Source: Ruminococcus sp.
GTDB lineage: Bacteria; Bacillota; Clostridia; Oscillospirales; Ruminococcaceae
Length of the DNA: 64,000 nt
Reading direction: 5' to 3'
NCBI GenBank assembly: GCA_017470905.1
Contig: JAFUXL010000009.1
Location: forward strand, 86,706-150,705
Both the position numbers and the translations under genes were made by a program. The notes below the pieces were generated by a model. It was given only the letters and a program-made list of their open reading frames with translations, was not told where the DNA came from and did no database searches. Of the stretch, positions 28,400 through 37,325 are shown piece after piece (position 1 is the first letter of the stretch; the number at the start of each line of letters is the position of its first letter).

Positions 28400-29839
28400 T
28401 TAATAATTAAACGACTCGGCAAGAAGTCTCGATTTGAGTTCCCATAAACGGTGGGAAAGGTCTACATAATAATCGTGCGGATTTTCAAAACGTCTTACCT
28501 CGTCCCATATTGTCGAGAGCTGTTCCTTGCAGTAAGCCTTTATTTCCTCAATATCGGGGGATTTATAGATGCATTTTCCCTTATCGAATATCTGAACCTG
28601 CAATTTTTTTGCTGTGAAGTTTATAAGCGTCATTCTCTTATATGTCTGCTGAGGGTCAAATATAGTATAGGGCTTTGTATCGTCAATTACCTCTCCTGCA
28701 AGGGTAATGACATCGGCGACAGCCTTTCCCGTGTCGTTGTCGAATAATCTCCATACCTCTTTGTACGATGGATTGGTTATTTTGGTTACATTTTCGGATA
28801 TTTTTATCTTCGGGATAATACTGCCCTTTTCCTCCACGGCGACAAGCTTGTAAACCCCGCCGAATACAGGTTCTGACTTTGATGTGACAAGCCTCTCCCC
28901 TACTCCGAATATATCCACCTCTGCGCCCTGCATTATCAAATCCCTGATTATAAATTCATCGAGGGAATTTGATGCGACTATCTTAATATAATCAAGCCCC
29001 GCATCGTCAAGCATTTTTCTTGTCTTTTTGGAGAGATAGGCAATATCTCCGCTGTCAATTCTCACTCCTGCGCCTTTGTATCCCTTTTCTTCGAGTTCCT
29101 TGAAAACGGTTATCGCATTAGGAACTCCCGACCGCAGAACGCTGTATGTATCTATAAGAAGTGTACAGCTTTCGGGATATACCTTTGCATAAGCCCTGAA
29201 AGCCTCCAGTTCGCTCGGAAACAACTGCACCCAGCTGTGCGCCATAGTTCCCATAGCCTTAACTCCGAAATCCCTGTCGGAAATAGTACAAGCCGTACCT
29301 GCACAGCCGCCGATATATGCCGCCCTTGCGCCGTATACAGCCCCGTCATAGCCCTGCGCCCTGCGTGAGCCAAATTCCATGACGGGGCGACCCTGCGCCG
29401 CCTCTGTAATTCTGTGGGCTTTTGTGGCGATGAGCGACTGATGATTTATCGTAAGCAGCACCATGGTTTCGATAAACTGCGCCTGAATGGCAGAACCTCT
29501 GACAGTTATAAGCGGTTCGTTCGGGAATATGGGAGTACCCTCGGGTATCGCCCATACGTCACATTCAAATTTAAAATTCTTAAGATATTCAAGAAATTCC
29601 TCGCAGAAAATATTCTTATTCCTGAGATATTCTATATCTTTATCGGTAAACTCAAGATTTTCGAGGTATTCTATAAGCTGTTCAACGCCTGCCATTACCG
29701 CATAGCCTGCATTGTCGGGTACTTTTCGGAAGAACATATCAAAATATGCTGTTTCCTGTCCTCTGCCGTTTTCAAAAAATCCGTTTGCCATAGTAAGCTC
29801 ATAAAAATCAACCAGCATTGTAAGATTTCTCTTATCCAT
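28400..29839 (-). CDS. pncB: Nicotinate phosphoribosyltransferase
   Basis: The enzyme converts nicotinate and PRPP to nicotinate mononucleotide in NAD salvage. The 479-residue protein begins MDKRNLTMLVDFYELTMANG, the standard N-terminus of Gram-positive NAPRTases. It contains EFGSRRAQGYDGA, GTMAHSWVQLFPSE (with the catalytic His) and VRIDSGDIAYLSK. AAGGAG lies ahead of this ATG. The 58-codon open extension upstream reads through repeat DNA and is not real. Confidence 0.95.
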   Translation of the reverse strand: MDKRNLTMLVDFYELTMANGFFENGRGQETAYFDMFFRKVPDNAGYAVMAGVEQLIEYLENLEFTDKDIEYLRNKNIFCEEFLEYLKNFKFECDVWAIPEGTPIFPNEPLITVRGSAIQAQFIETMVLLTINHQSLIATKAHRITEAAQGRPVMEFGSRRAQGYDGAVYGARAAYIGGCAGTACTISDRDFGVKAMGTMAHSWVQLFPSELEAFRAYAKVYPESCTLLIDTYSVLRSGVPNAITVFKELEEKGYKGAGVRIDSGDIAYLSKKTRKMLDDAGLDYIKIVASNSLDEFIIRDLIMQGAEVDIFGVGERLVTSKSEPVFGGVYKLVAVEEKGSIIPKIKISENVTKITNPSYKEVWRLFDNDTGKAVADVITLAGEVIDDTKPYTIFDPQQTYKRMTLINFTAKKLQVQIFDKGKCIYKSPDIEEIKAYCKEQLSTIWDEVRRFENPHDYYVDLSHRLWELKSRLLAESFNY

Positions 29840-30114
29840 TTTTATCTCCTTATTTAAAATCGTCAGTTTTCGCCTCTTTAATCTTGTGCTTTCGTTCACT
29901 GCGCTGCGCTCCGTTCTCTCCCAGCACAAGGGCGCAATTTTCCTATATTTAAAATCGTCAATCTTCGCCCCTTTAATCTTGCCACTTCGTTCACTTGGCA
30001 CAGCTACGTTCACTTTCGTGGCAAGGGCGAAAATTTCCTCTTAATAATCCCAAATTTAATTATGAATTATGCATTATGAATTATGCATTAATTATGCATT
30101 GACAACAGTTTTTG
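29840..30114. repeat. Two tandem copies of the TTCGCCC/GTGAACG repeat
   Basis: Copies at about 29860-29950 and 29951-30045 are in the opposite orientation to those at 13.9 kb and 27.7 kb. Each runs AAAATCGTCA...TTCGCC...TTAATCTTG...CGTTCACT...GGCAAGGGCGAAAATTT. AATTATGCATTA repeats follow (30058-30095). Confidence 0.65.
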
Positions 30115-30918
30115 TCAATAATAACCATATTCAGACCATTCGTCATAATAACCGTAATTATAACGGTTTTCATCGGGGTCGTATGGCTGTGCCTCATTTA
30201 TGTGATAATTTTCGGGAACGGTTGAAAAATCGGGAGCTTTCTGCCATGAGTCGTCATATTCGACACCCTCCGAATTGAAATGCTCCTGTAATTGTGATAT
30301 AATATCCTCTGCGCTCTGCGTTTTTACATATTTGCTTATCATCGGGAAATACATCTGCACATCGGAATTTTCCGAAAGATACGGGCAATAAAAATCTATC
30401 GCCGCACATTCCGAATAAACCAGCGGGGGATTTGCGATATTATCCGCACTTTCTATCTTAGGCACGGAAGAAACCGCTTCGGCGGCTTTATTCACAACGC
30501 TTTCTATATCATCATAGGTATTGTACATCACGGTAAATCTGACGGAATTTACCGTATCGCCCTCGCTCCATGAGGGTATCATATCCATACCGGAAAGAGC
30601 CTGATAATATTCGGGGTGCGCTTTCAGATACATTACCTGATAATCCTCCGTGATACGATAGGATATTTCGCTTTCTTCGGTACTTGACGGAACGTTTGTC
30701 GCTTCAACAAAAAAATGGCACTGCACGCCGTCCTCGTCCGTAAAGATATAGCATATATCGCTGTCATTTTCGGAGGTTTCCGCAAGGCTGAAATTTCTGT
30801 CGTACAGCTGTCCGAGGTAATCTGCGGCTTCCTCCTGACTGATTTTATCCTGCTCCGCACAGCCGCACGAAATTAAAGCAAGCACGGCTGAAACCATAAA
30901 TAATCCTGATTTTTTCAT
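30115..30918 (-). CDS. Lipoprotein of unknown function
   Basis: The 267-residue protein has a lipoprotein signal (MKKSGLFMVSAVLALISCGC) with Cys at 18 or 20. The mature part alternates Tyr, Asp and Ser-rich segments and ends in a Tyr/Asp-rich tail (DPDENRYNYGYYDEWSEYG). I recognise no domain. It lies alone between repeat-rich spacers. Confidence 0.7.
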   Translation of the reverse strand: MKKSGLFMVSAVLALISCGCAEQDKISQEEAADYLGQLYDRNFSLAETSENDSDICYIFTDEDGVQCHFFVEATNVPSSTEESEISYRITEDYQVMYLKAHPEYYQALSGMDMIPSWSEGDTVNSVRFTVMYNTYDDIESVVNKAAEAVSSVPKIESADNIANPPLVYSECAAIDFYCPYLSENSDVQMYFPMISKYVKTQSAEDIISQLQEHFNSEGVEYDDSWQKAPDFSTVPENYHINEAQPYDPDENRYNYGYYDEWSEYGYY

Positions 30919-31171
30919 ACATCATCCGCTTCCCGATTTTTTATACTTTAATTTTACACTATTTTGCCGAAAACGTCAAGACCCTTTTTTAATTCATAAT
31001 TCATAATTAAGAATTAAGAATTATGAATTAAGAATTAACTATAAGACGGCACTTTAAAATAACGCACAAAAAATTTTATATCTTGTCTGTTTTCCCCGTC
31101 CTTAAACAGACGAGGAAAATATTATTAAAAATTATTAATTTACGGCAATAAATTCAATTATGAATTATGCA
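30919..31171. repeat. Spacer with decayed palindrome repeat
   Basis: AATTATGAATT repeats (30992-31040) precede a degenerate member of the palindrome family. In this copy the stem is replaced by GTCCTTAAACAGAC, while the AT-rich frame (CACAAAAAATTTTATATCTTG) is kept. Confidence 0.5.
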
Positions 31172-32320
31172 TTATTTATATCTTGCGTATCCGTCTGCGC
31201 CTGTATTTATGGCAAGCTCTGCCTGCCGTTCGATTATATCGGGGTTGTCTATCCATTCGCCCTCGCCTGCCTCTCCTGCCCATTCATCGCCCTTTCCGAC
31301 CTTGTACTCGGCAAGTCCAACAATGAGAGATACTCCGCTGCCTGCGGTTATCTCCTCCCATTCATAAAGGGTACTCTCAAAGGGGCATATCTCGTTTTCA
31401 AAGCCGAAATATATCTGCGGAACGATATAATCACAATATCCCCTCTGTCCGCCCCATAGCCTCACATCTGCATACTGCGACTCATAATCGGCATTGATAT
31501 TCCCCTGCGGACTTATCCCGAAAACCACATCATTTCCGTATGTCCTGACCGTATCATAAAGGGCTTTGACAAATGCAGTACAGTTTTCGGTTCTCCATTC
31601 GGCTAAATCATATGCGCCGCTGTTTTCAAATTCCGTATCGTCAAATTCCTCAAAGCTTGTCGGGTAGAAATAATCGTCAATATGAATGCCGTCAACGTTA
31701 TAATTTTCTATTATCTCCTCGGCACATCTGCATATCAAATCCCTGACCTCTTCGTAAGAGGGGTCGAGATACCACCTGCCGTTGACGATTTTTGCAAACC
31801 TGCAATCGGGGTCGTCAGCCCATTGCTTAATTATAAAGCTGTCGTCAAGATATTTCATCTCCTCAACGCTCTGACATCTGAGCGGATTAATCCACGCATG
31901 GGCGGATATTTTCAGCGCATGAGCCTCCTGTGTCATTATTTCAAGCGGGTCATAATCGCCGTCAAGCATTGCGCCTTTCGGGAATATTTCAGAATTATAA
32001 TATGCATCCGCAAAAGGATGCGCATGGATATAAAGCGTATTCACCCCCTCATCACGGGCGGCTGAAAATTCTTCCTTTACAATCTCCCTGAACTCGTCCT
32101 CGGATTTGCCGTGCATATATTCCTCATATCTTATATACGGTATCCAGAGGGCATTCTGATTTTTATAATTTATCCTGCCGCTGATTGCCTGTATATCGCT
32201 CTGTGAGGGAGGTATGTCCTCGACAAGAGAGGTTTCGGGCTGTACGTCATTATCGGGGATTTGCGGAACTGTACACGACACAAGGGCAAGCATCGGAATT
32301 AATAAAATTAATTTTTTCAT
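31172..32320 (-). CDS. Lipoprotein with glycoside hydrolase-like GHL10 domain
   Basis: The protein has 382 residues with a lipoprotein signal (MKKLILLIPMLALVSC). The mature domain follows the YngK/GHL10 (DUF187) pattern: ALWIPYIRYEEYM, then VNTLYIHAHPFADAYY, WYLDPSYEEVRDL, the catalytic-region GIHIDDYFYP, and VVFGISPQGN. It is a TIM-barrel hydrolase presumed to act on polysaccharide or peptidoglycan sugars at the cell surface. The substrate is unknown. Confidence 0.88.
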   Translation of the reverse strand: MKKLILLIPMLALVSCTVPQIPDNDVQPETSLVEDIPPSQSDIQAISGRINYKNQNALWIPYIRYEEYMHGKSEDEFREIVKEEFSAARDEGVNTLYIHAHPFADAYYNSEIFPKGAMLDGDYDPLEIMTQEAHALKISAHAWINPLRCQSVEEMKYLDDSFIIKQWADDPDCRFAKIVNGRWYLDPSYEEVRDLICRCAEEIIENYNVDGIHIDDYFYPTSFEEFDDTEFENSGAYDLAEWRTENCTAFVKALYDTVRTYGNDVVFGISPQGNINADYESQYADVRLWGGQRGYCDYIVPQIYFGFENEICPFESTLYEWEEITAGSGVSLIVGLAEYKVGKGDEWAGEAGEGEWIDNPDIIERQAELAINTGADGYARYK

Positions 32321-32691
32321 AATCTTCTCCTATTTATAGTCGTCAATTTTTGTCTGTTAATACTTGCCATTTCGTTCACTTCACTTTGTTGCGTTCACTA
32401 TCATGGCAAGGACAAAAATTTCCTCTTAAAATCGTAAATTTTCGCCTTCTAAACCTTGTGTCTTTGTTCACTTCGCTATGCTTCATTCACTCCCGACACA
32501 AGGGCGAAAATTTCCTCTGACAAAAATTTTTATATTTGTTCTTGTTCCCACCGCCTACGGCGGAGGGAACATGGTATAAATTTTTTCTTACATGATATTA
32601 TATGAATAAGGATTTAAGATTATTTCAATCTATTTGTGATATTATTCAATAAGTAATTATGAATTATGCATTAACACCGGGAGATGATTAA
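32321..32691. repeat. 371-base spacer with tandem long repeats and a GC palindrome
   Basis: Two copies of the TTCGCCC/GTGAACG repeat (about 32337-32430 and 32431-32520, the second more intact) are followed by a GC palindrome (CCACCGCCTACGGCGGAGGG near 32550-32569). AATTATGCATTA then precedes the metallo-hydrolase gene. Confidence 0.65.
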
Positions 32692-33564
32692 ATGAAAAAA
32701 ATTGCACTTGCAGCAGCTATGATTTTAATGACTTTCACACTGACATCATGCATGGACAAGGGCGAAAAAATAACGGTTGAAGAAACTTCCGAAATTCAGC
32801 AGGAAACAGTCGATTTCGGCAAGCTTGACCTGACGGTTTTCGATGTCGGAAAAGCCGACAGCATGATATTGACTTCCGAAAACAGCACCGTAATAATAGA
32901 CTGCGGAGAAAAGGGCGATGGCAAGGAAATTATAAACTGTCTCGAAGAAAAAAATATCTCCTCCGTTGATTATCTCATAATAACCCATTACGACAAAGAC
33001 CACGTTGGCGGTGCGGCCAAGGTTATAAACAATATCGAAGTAAAAAACGTCCTTGCCCCTGATTATGAGGAGGAAAGCGAGGAAATGGAAAAATATAACA
33101 AAGCCTTGAATGAATCAGGCATAACCCCTCAGCTTTTAACGAGTGATATTTCTTTCACGCTCGGCAATGCGGATTATACGATATATGCACCGAAGCAGAC
33201 CTATTACGGCGATGACGATGACAACGACTTTTCGCTGGTTATGAAAGTAACTCACGGGAATAATGTTCTTCTTTTCACGGGCGATGCAATGGAGCAGAGA
33301 CTTGAGGAAATTATGGACATAGGCGACTGCGATTTTCTGAAAGTCCCCTATCACGGACGGCATCTCGATAATTTAAGTCAGTTTCTCGATGCGGTAACTC
33401 CCGAAGTCGCCGTTGTATGCACATCAAAAAGCGAATTTTCAGCTGACACACAGAACGAGCTTATAAACAGGAATATTGAATACTATGCCACCTGTTTCAA
33501 CGGACAAATAAAATTATCAAGCGACGGAAACAATATAACCGTATCAGCCGAAAAAGGCGCATAA
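32692..33564 (+). CDS. Lipoprotein with metallo-beta-lactamase fold (ComEC-like hydrolase domain)
   Basis: The 290-residue protein has a lipoprotein signal (MKKIALAAAMILMTFTLTSC). It carries the metallo-hydrolase motif THYDKDHVGG at about 99-108, LLFTGDAMEQ with a metal-ligand Asp, and VPYHGRHLDN. The early FDVGKADSMIL segment is the hallmark of ComEC C-terminal nucleases and their stand-alone relatives. It probably acts outside the membrane, perhaps on nucleic acid. It is monocistronic with its own terminator. Confidence 0.88.
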   Translation: MKKIALAAAMILMTFTLTSCMDKGEKITVEETSEIQQETVDFGKLDLTVFDVGKADSMILTSENSTVIIDCGEKGDGKEIINCLEEKNISSVDYLIITHYDKDHVGGAAKVINNIEVKNVLAPDYEEESEEMEKYNKALNESGITPQLLTSDISFTLGNADYTIYAPKQTYYGDDDDNDFSLVMKVTHGNNVLLFTGDAMEQRLEEIMDIGDCDFLKVPYHGRHLDNLSQFLDAVTPEVAVVCTSKSEFSADTQNELINRNIEYYATCFNGQIKLSSDGNNITVSAEKGA

Positions 33565-33580
33565 CTGCCATACAAAATTT

Positions 33581-33610
33581 TTGCCCTGAAATGATTTCAG
33601 GGCAATTTAT
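33581..33610 (+). terminator. Terminator after the metallo-hydrolase gene
   Basis: The stem TGCCCTGAAA / TTTCAGGGCA is followed by ATTTATTATTATTT. Confidence 0.75.
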
Positions 33611-33637
33611 TATTATTTAGTTATAAGAAGTCAGAAT

Positions 33638-34063
33638 TTATTCAAGATAATAAACCCCTACATAAGCAAGCTGATTATTTTCTATTATAAAACCAATAGA
33701 TTCGCCCCAGTCGCCCTCGCCCTCAACTATATATCTGATTGATTCTTTTTTTTCGGGTGTTTCCACATAAACTGTATTGAACCAGCAGTATTCCAGAATA
33801 TCAACCACATTTTTAAGTTCAGGCAATTTAAATTCTTCATTAATACCGCCTTTTTTTGCATATCTTATTATTCCCTCGCAAATCTCATTTATTAATGAAC
33901 TTGGTAAGTTATTAAATGATTCGACACATTTTTCAGCATAATCAGCAAGTGAAGATTTTTCAATATAAATCGTCATTTCCGGCAGATTCTCCTCATTATG
34001 AAAAAAACTGCTTCTGAATATACCTTCCCAGCTTGCATCCTGTTTATTTATCCATTCAATCAT
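33638..34063 (-). CDS. Hypothetical protein, DUF6985/immunity-like
   Basis: The 141-residue acidic cytoplasmic protein has a C-terminal VEGEGDWGESIGFIIENNQ followed by LAYVGVYYLE. That recalls DUF6985 and other small proteins often found as immunity or calcium-binding-like modules. The match is from memory of the pattern and is tentative. No toxin gene is beside it. Confidence 0.55.
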   Translation of the reverse strand: MIEWINKQDASWEGIFRSSFFHNEENLPEMTIYIEKSSLADYAEKCVESFNNLPSSLINEICEGIIRYAKKGGINEEFKLPELKNVVDILEYCWFNTVYVETPEKKESIRYIVEGEGDWGESIGFIIENNQLAYVGVYYLE

Positions 34064-34097
34064 TAGTTTTACCTCCTGAAATTATGATTTATTATAA

Positions 34098-34146
34098 TAA
34101 AAAAGTCATAGTATTTCCGACAGGAATATCAGAAATACCATGACTC
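34098..34146 (-). terminator. Terminator of the aldolase gene
   Basis: A 13-base imperfect stem, GTCATGGTATTTC / GAAATACTATGAC as read on the minus strand, is followed by TTTTTT. Confidence 0.85.
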
Positions 34147-34192
34147 AATACTTCATATCATAAGCGTACTTTTATGTCAGTTATTTAACTGA

Positions 34193-35056
34193 TTAAGCCT
34201 TGTCTACGCTGCCGAAAAGCTCCATTTTCTCCTTGACTTTAGCCTTGATAGCCTCAAATCCGGGAGCGAGGAGTTTTCTGGGGTCAAAGCCCTTGCCCTG
34301 CTGGTCTTTTCCTGCCTCGATATAGCCTCTTGTAGCCTCTGCGAATACGAGCTGGCACTCTGTATTTACGTTAATCTTTGCAACGCCGAGAGAGATAGCC
34401 TTTGTAATCTGGTCATCGGGGATACCTGTGCCGCCGTGGAGAACGAGGGGAACATCGCCTACTGTATTCTTGATAGCCTCAAGAGTTTCAAAGCTGAGAC
34501 CCTCCCAGTTTGCAGGGTATACACCGTGGATATTTCCGATACCTGCTGCAAGGAAATCAACACCGAGGTCAGCAATCTGCTTGCATTCGTTGGGGTCTGC
34601 ACATTCGCCCTTGCCGATAACGCCGTCCTCTTCGCCGCCGATTGCGCCTACTTCAGCCTCGATTGAAAGACCGAGATGATGAGCGGCATTTACAAGCTCT
34701 GTGGTCTTTGCAACGTTTTCCTCAATCGGGAAGTGTGAGCCGTCAAACATGATTGAAGTAAAGCCTGCCTTGATACACTTGTAGCAGCCCTCATATGAGC
34801 CGTGGTCAAGGTGAAGTGCAACAGGAACGGTAATTCCGAGGGACTCGTCCATAGCCTTTACCATAGCGGCAACTGTCTCGAAGCCTGTCATGTACTTTCC
34901 TGCGCCCTCTGACACACCGAGGATAACGGGAGAGTTAAGCTCCTGTGCTGTGAGGAGAATAGCCTTTGTCCATTCGAGGTTGTTGATATTGAACTGACCT
35001 ACTGCGTACTTGCCTTCTCTTGCCTTTGTGAGCATTTCTGTAGCTGAAACTAACAT
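34193..35056 (-). CDS. fba: Fructose-bisphosphate aldolase, class II
   Basis: This zinc aldolase cleaves fructose 1,6-bisphosphate in glycolysis. The 287-residue protein has GQFNINNLEW near the start and the zinc/catalytic region PVALHLDHGSYEGC. SIMFDGSHFPIEENV, LVLHGGTGIPD and INVNTECQLVF follow. It is monocistronic with a good terminator. Tagatose-bisphosphate aldolase is a close relative, but the sequence fits Fba of Clostridia. Confidence 0.95.
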   Translation of the reverse strand: MLVSATEMLTKAREGKYAVGQFNINNLEWTKAILLTAQELNSPVILGVSEGAGKYMTGFETVAAMVKAMDESLGITVPVALHLDHGSYEGCYKCIKAGFTSIMFDGSHFPIEENVAKTTELVNAAHHLGLSIEAEVGAIGGEEDGVIGKGECADPNECKQIADLGVDFLAAGIGNIHGVYPANWEGLSFETLEAIKNTVGDVPLVLHGGTGIPDDQITKAISLGVAKINVNTECQLVFAEATRGYIEAGKDQQGKGFDPRKLLAPGFEAIKAKVKEKMELFGSVDKA

Positions 35057-35180
35057 GATTTTATTTCCTCCTGAAATTCAATGTCGGAGCATTTTATGCC
35101 CCATTGTTATTATTGTATCATATCTTTATGAAAATTGCAAGGGGTTACAGAAAATTTTAGAAATATTTAATATTTATAAG

Positions 35181-35828
35181 TTAATCCGCTTTTTCTATCC
35201 AGAGGTTGAACATACCAAAATCGCCTGCCCATTTACTGCCCACTATTTTCATCTGTTGTGCGCCTGTAAGGTCTATCGTATGATGTGTCGGAAGAGCTTC
35301 GGGGTCGAGGTCAAGCTGCCACACAACCTTTCCGTCAAGGTATATGTACAATGTTTCTTCTGTCGCAACTCCACGTTCGTCAATATTTCCAATATCAAAG
35401 GAAAAATTTTTATAGCCCTGCGAAAGATTGAACAGGGCATATCCCTCGCCGCCCCAGTTTCCCGTACCGCCTATGCTTATGCCTGATGCATATTTATTTC
35501 CCGCAATGGCAAGATTTGTCCATTCTTCATAGCGGTCTGTCTGGTAAGGCGGACAAAGCTCCAACAAATCTCCCTCTTTTATTTCTATTACTCCGGGAAC
35601 ATCTTCCGCCGCATTTTCAACGACCTCCGGAGAAGAGCCGTTGTTTTCGGCAATATTATCGACAACACTGCTGTCGGGAACTTCCTGAACAATCACAACA
35701 GAGCTTTCCGTTCCTTTTCTGTTGCTGTTTATTTCGCTCAGATTGGCGACTATACCCGTAACTATACCTATTACGCTGAGAACACCGACAATGGTTATAG
35801 TACCCTTTTTCTTGTTACTGAGAGCCAT
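35181..35828 (-). CDS. Membrane-anchored protein with NPCBM-like domain
   Basis: The protein is 215 residues from the ATG at 35828 (GGAG nine bases ahead). One membrane segment near 10-28 (TITIVGVLSVIGIVTGIVAN) is followed by a Ser/Val/Glu-rich linker. A C-terminal domain of about 120 residues (GDLLELCPPYQTDRY, then GISIGGTGNWGGEGYALFN) is like NPCBM/NPCBM-associated beta sandwiches that bind glycans. It probably displays that domain outside the cell. Its upstream region is interrupted by the IS element at 35928. Confidence 0.65.
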   Translation of the reverse strand: MALSNKKKGTITIVGVLSVIGIVTGIVANLSEINSNRKGTESSVVIVQEVPDSSVVDNIAENNGSSPEVVENAAEDVPGVIEIKEGDLLELCPPYQTDRYEEWTNLAIAGNKYASGISIGGTGNWGGEGYALFNLSQGYKNFSFDIGNIDERGVATEETLYIYLDGKVVWQLDLDPEALPTHHTIDLTGAQQMKIVGSKWAGDFGMFNLWIEKAD

Positions 35829-35902
35829 ACATAAAATCTCCTTTTGCTGTTTAAATTCGATATGATACAATTCTATCATACTTTTTCGCAAATTGCAAGG
35901 AT

Positions 35903-35927
35903 TTACGGAAATTTTCAGAAAGTTTTA
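35903..35927. repeat. 25-bp direct repeat, left flank of IS
   Basis: TTACGGAAATTTTCAGAAAG plus TTTTA is repeated exactly at 37021-37045 on the other side of the IS element. It is the presumed target-site duplication. Confidence 0.8.
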
Positions 35928-37020
35928 TGTAGGATTACAATAGATGTGAGACAATTAACAAAAAAAGGTAGCGGAGCAGCATAGACCTGTGTTACAATTA
36001 AGTTGCGAGAAATAAAAGCAACAGGAGGTAAGCTGATCCGCCATGAATACTATAGCACAAATTACCCATCATCGTCAAGCCGCGGTTGAATATGCAAAGA
36101 AAAAAGGAGCAACAGCAGCTGCAAGGAGATATAATATGAGCAGAGCAACGATATATCGCTGGCTAAAACGATATGACGGAACATTAGACTCACTGAAAGA
36201 CCGCTCACATCGTCCCCATAGTCACCCCAAACAGCACACTTACGAAGAAATAGCTTTGATAAAGCGTATGCGTAAGAAGAACAAGCACACAGGTTTAGTA
36301 GTGTTCTGGGTAAAGCTTCGACAGAAAGGCTATACACGCTCTATCACAAGCTTATGGAGAATGCTCAGAAAACTTGAATTACAGCCTGTTAAGCCACCAA
36401 ATCCGAAGTATATACCCAAGCCGTATGAGAAGATGCAGTATCCGGGACAAAGAGTTCAGATAGACGTTAAGTACGTTCCTGATGCCTGCATAGTCGGTGA
36501 CGCTAAGTCCGAGGAGCGTAAGTTCTATCAGTATACAGCCATAGATGAATACTCTCGCTTCCGATATTTGGAGGCCTTTGAGGAACATAGCTCTCACAGT
36601 TCAAAGCTATTCCTTTAACATATGCTCAAGGCTTTCAAATTCAAGGTTGAATGCGTTCAGACCGATAACGGTCCTGAATTCACAAAGCGTCTTTGCAGCG
36701 GAGAAAATCCAACACTTACTTCATTTGAGAAAAAGCTTGCAGAACTTGGCATAAAACACAAACTCATAAAACCATACACACCTCGTCATAACGGCAAAGT
36801 TGAGCGTTCTCACCGCAAGGATAACGAGTATTTCTATGCTACACATACTTTCTATTCCTTCAACGATTTCAAGAAGCAATTAGCTGTTCACAGCAGAAAA
36901 TACAATATTTTCCCTATGCGCCCTCTCAACTGGAAGTCTCCTTCTGATTACATCAAGGACTTCCTCAAAAACGGTCAAGTTTTTTGATTTAATTTGTCTC
37001 ATATCATTGACAAACCAACA
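35928..37020 (+). mobile_element. IS481-type insertion sequence (1,093 bp)
   Basis: The ends are inverted repeats beginning TGT: left TGTAGGATTACAATAG and inner GATGTGAGACAA; right, as complement, TGTTGGTTTGTCAATG and inner ATATGAGACAAA. One transposase frame fills the interior but has an in-frame stop. Flanking 25-bp direct repeats suggest recent insertion. The right end sits four bases upstream of the -35 box of the XRE gene. Confidence 0.85.
36043..36987 (+). pseudogene. IS481-family transposase with in-frame ochre stop
   Basis: One 315-codon frame encodes an N-terminal helix-turn-helix (AAARRYNMSRATIYRWLKRY) and an rve/DDE integrase core. Asp lies in VQIDVKYVPD, Asp in VQTDNGPEF, and Glu in NGKVERSHRKD. 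TAA at 36616-36618 splits it between SKLFL and HMLKAF. The same frame is open on both sides, and relatives usually have a residue such as Gln here, so CAA-to-TAA is likely. ATG at 36622 could restart translation but would lack the first catalytic Asp. The catalytic triad is otherwise intact. Confidence 0.85.
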
Positions 37021-37045
37021 TTACGGAAATTTTCAGAAAGTTTTA
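37021..37045. repeat. 25-bp direct repeat, right flank of IS
   Basis: This is an exact copy of 35903-35927. The next bases lead into the XRE promoter. Confidence 0.8.
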
Positions 37046-37049
37046 TATA

Positions 37050-37079
37050 TTGACAGGGGCTGTAATCTCATGATATAAT
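37050..37079 (+). promoter_or_regulatory. Promoter of the XRE gene
   Basis: TTGACA at 37050-37055 and TATAAT at 37074-37079 with an 18-base spacer; the IS ends just upstream. Confidence 0.75.
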
Positions 37080-37096
37080 TCTGTCGGGGTGATTTT

Positions 37097-37315
37097 GTGT
37101 ATTATTTACAAAGATTAAAAGATTTGCGTGAGGATATTGACTTACAGCAGTCCGACATTGCAAAAATTCTCAGAACAACCCAGCCGCAGTATTCACGCTA
37201 TGAAACGGGTGAACGTGAACTTCCTGTGCGTCATCTTGTGACGCTTGCGGATTTCTATAATGTGTCGGCTGACTATATACTCAGCAGGACTAACAGAAAA
37301 AATTTCATAGAATAA
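37097..37315 (+). CDS. XRE-family transcriptional regulator
   Basis: This 72-residue protein is a bare HTH_3 domain (LKDLREDIDLQQSDIAKIL, then TTQPQYSRYETGERELPVRH). It starts at GTG with GGGGTG six bases ahead. Small regulators of this type often control a neighbour. The gene downstream is the GNAT acetyltransferase, which has its own promoter. Confidence 0.9.
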   Translation: MYYLQRLKDLREDIDLQQSDIAKILRTTQPQYSRYETGERELPVRHLVTLADFYNVSADYILSRTNRKNFIE

Positions 37316-37325
37316 AATTTACCCC

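Noticed and set aside
29840-30013. 58-codon N-terminal extension of the nicotinate phosphoribosyltransferase
   Set aside because: The extension is translated repeat DNA; the ATG at 29839 has a good ribosome-binding site and gives the family's N-terminus.
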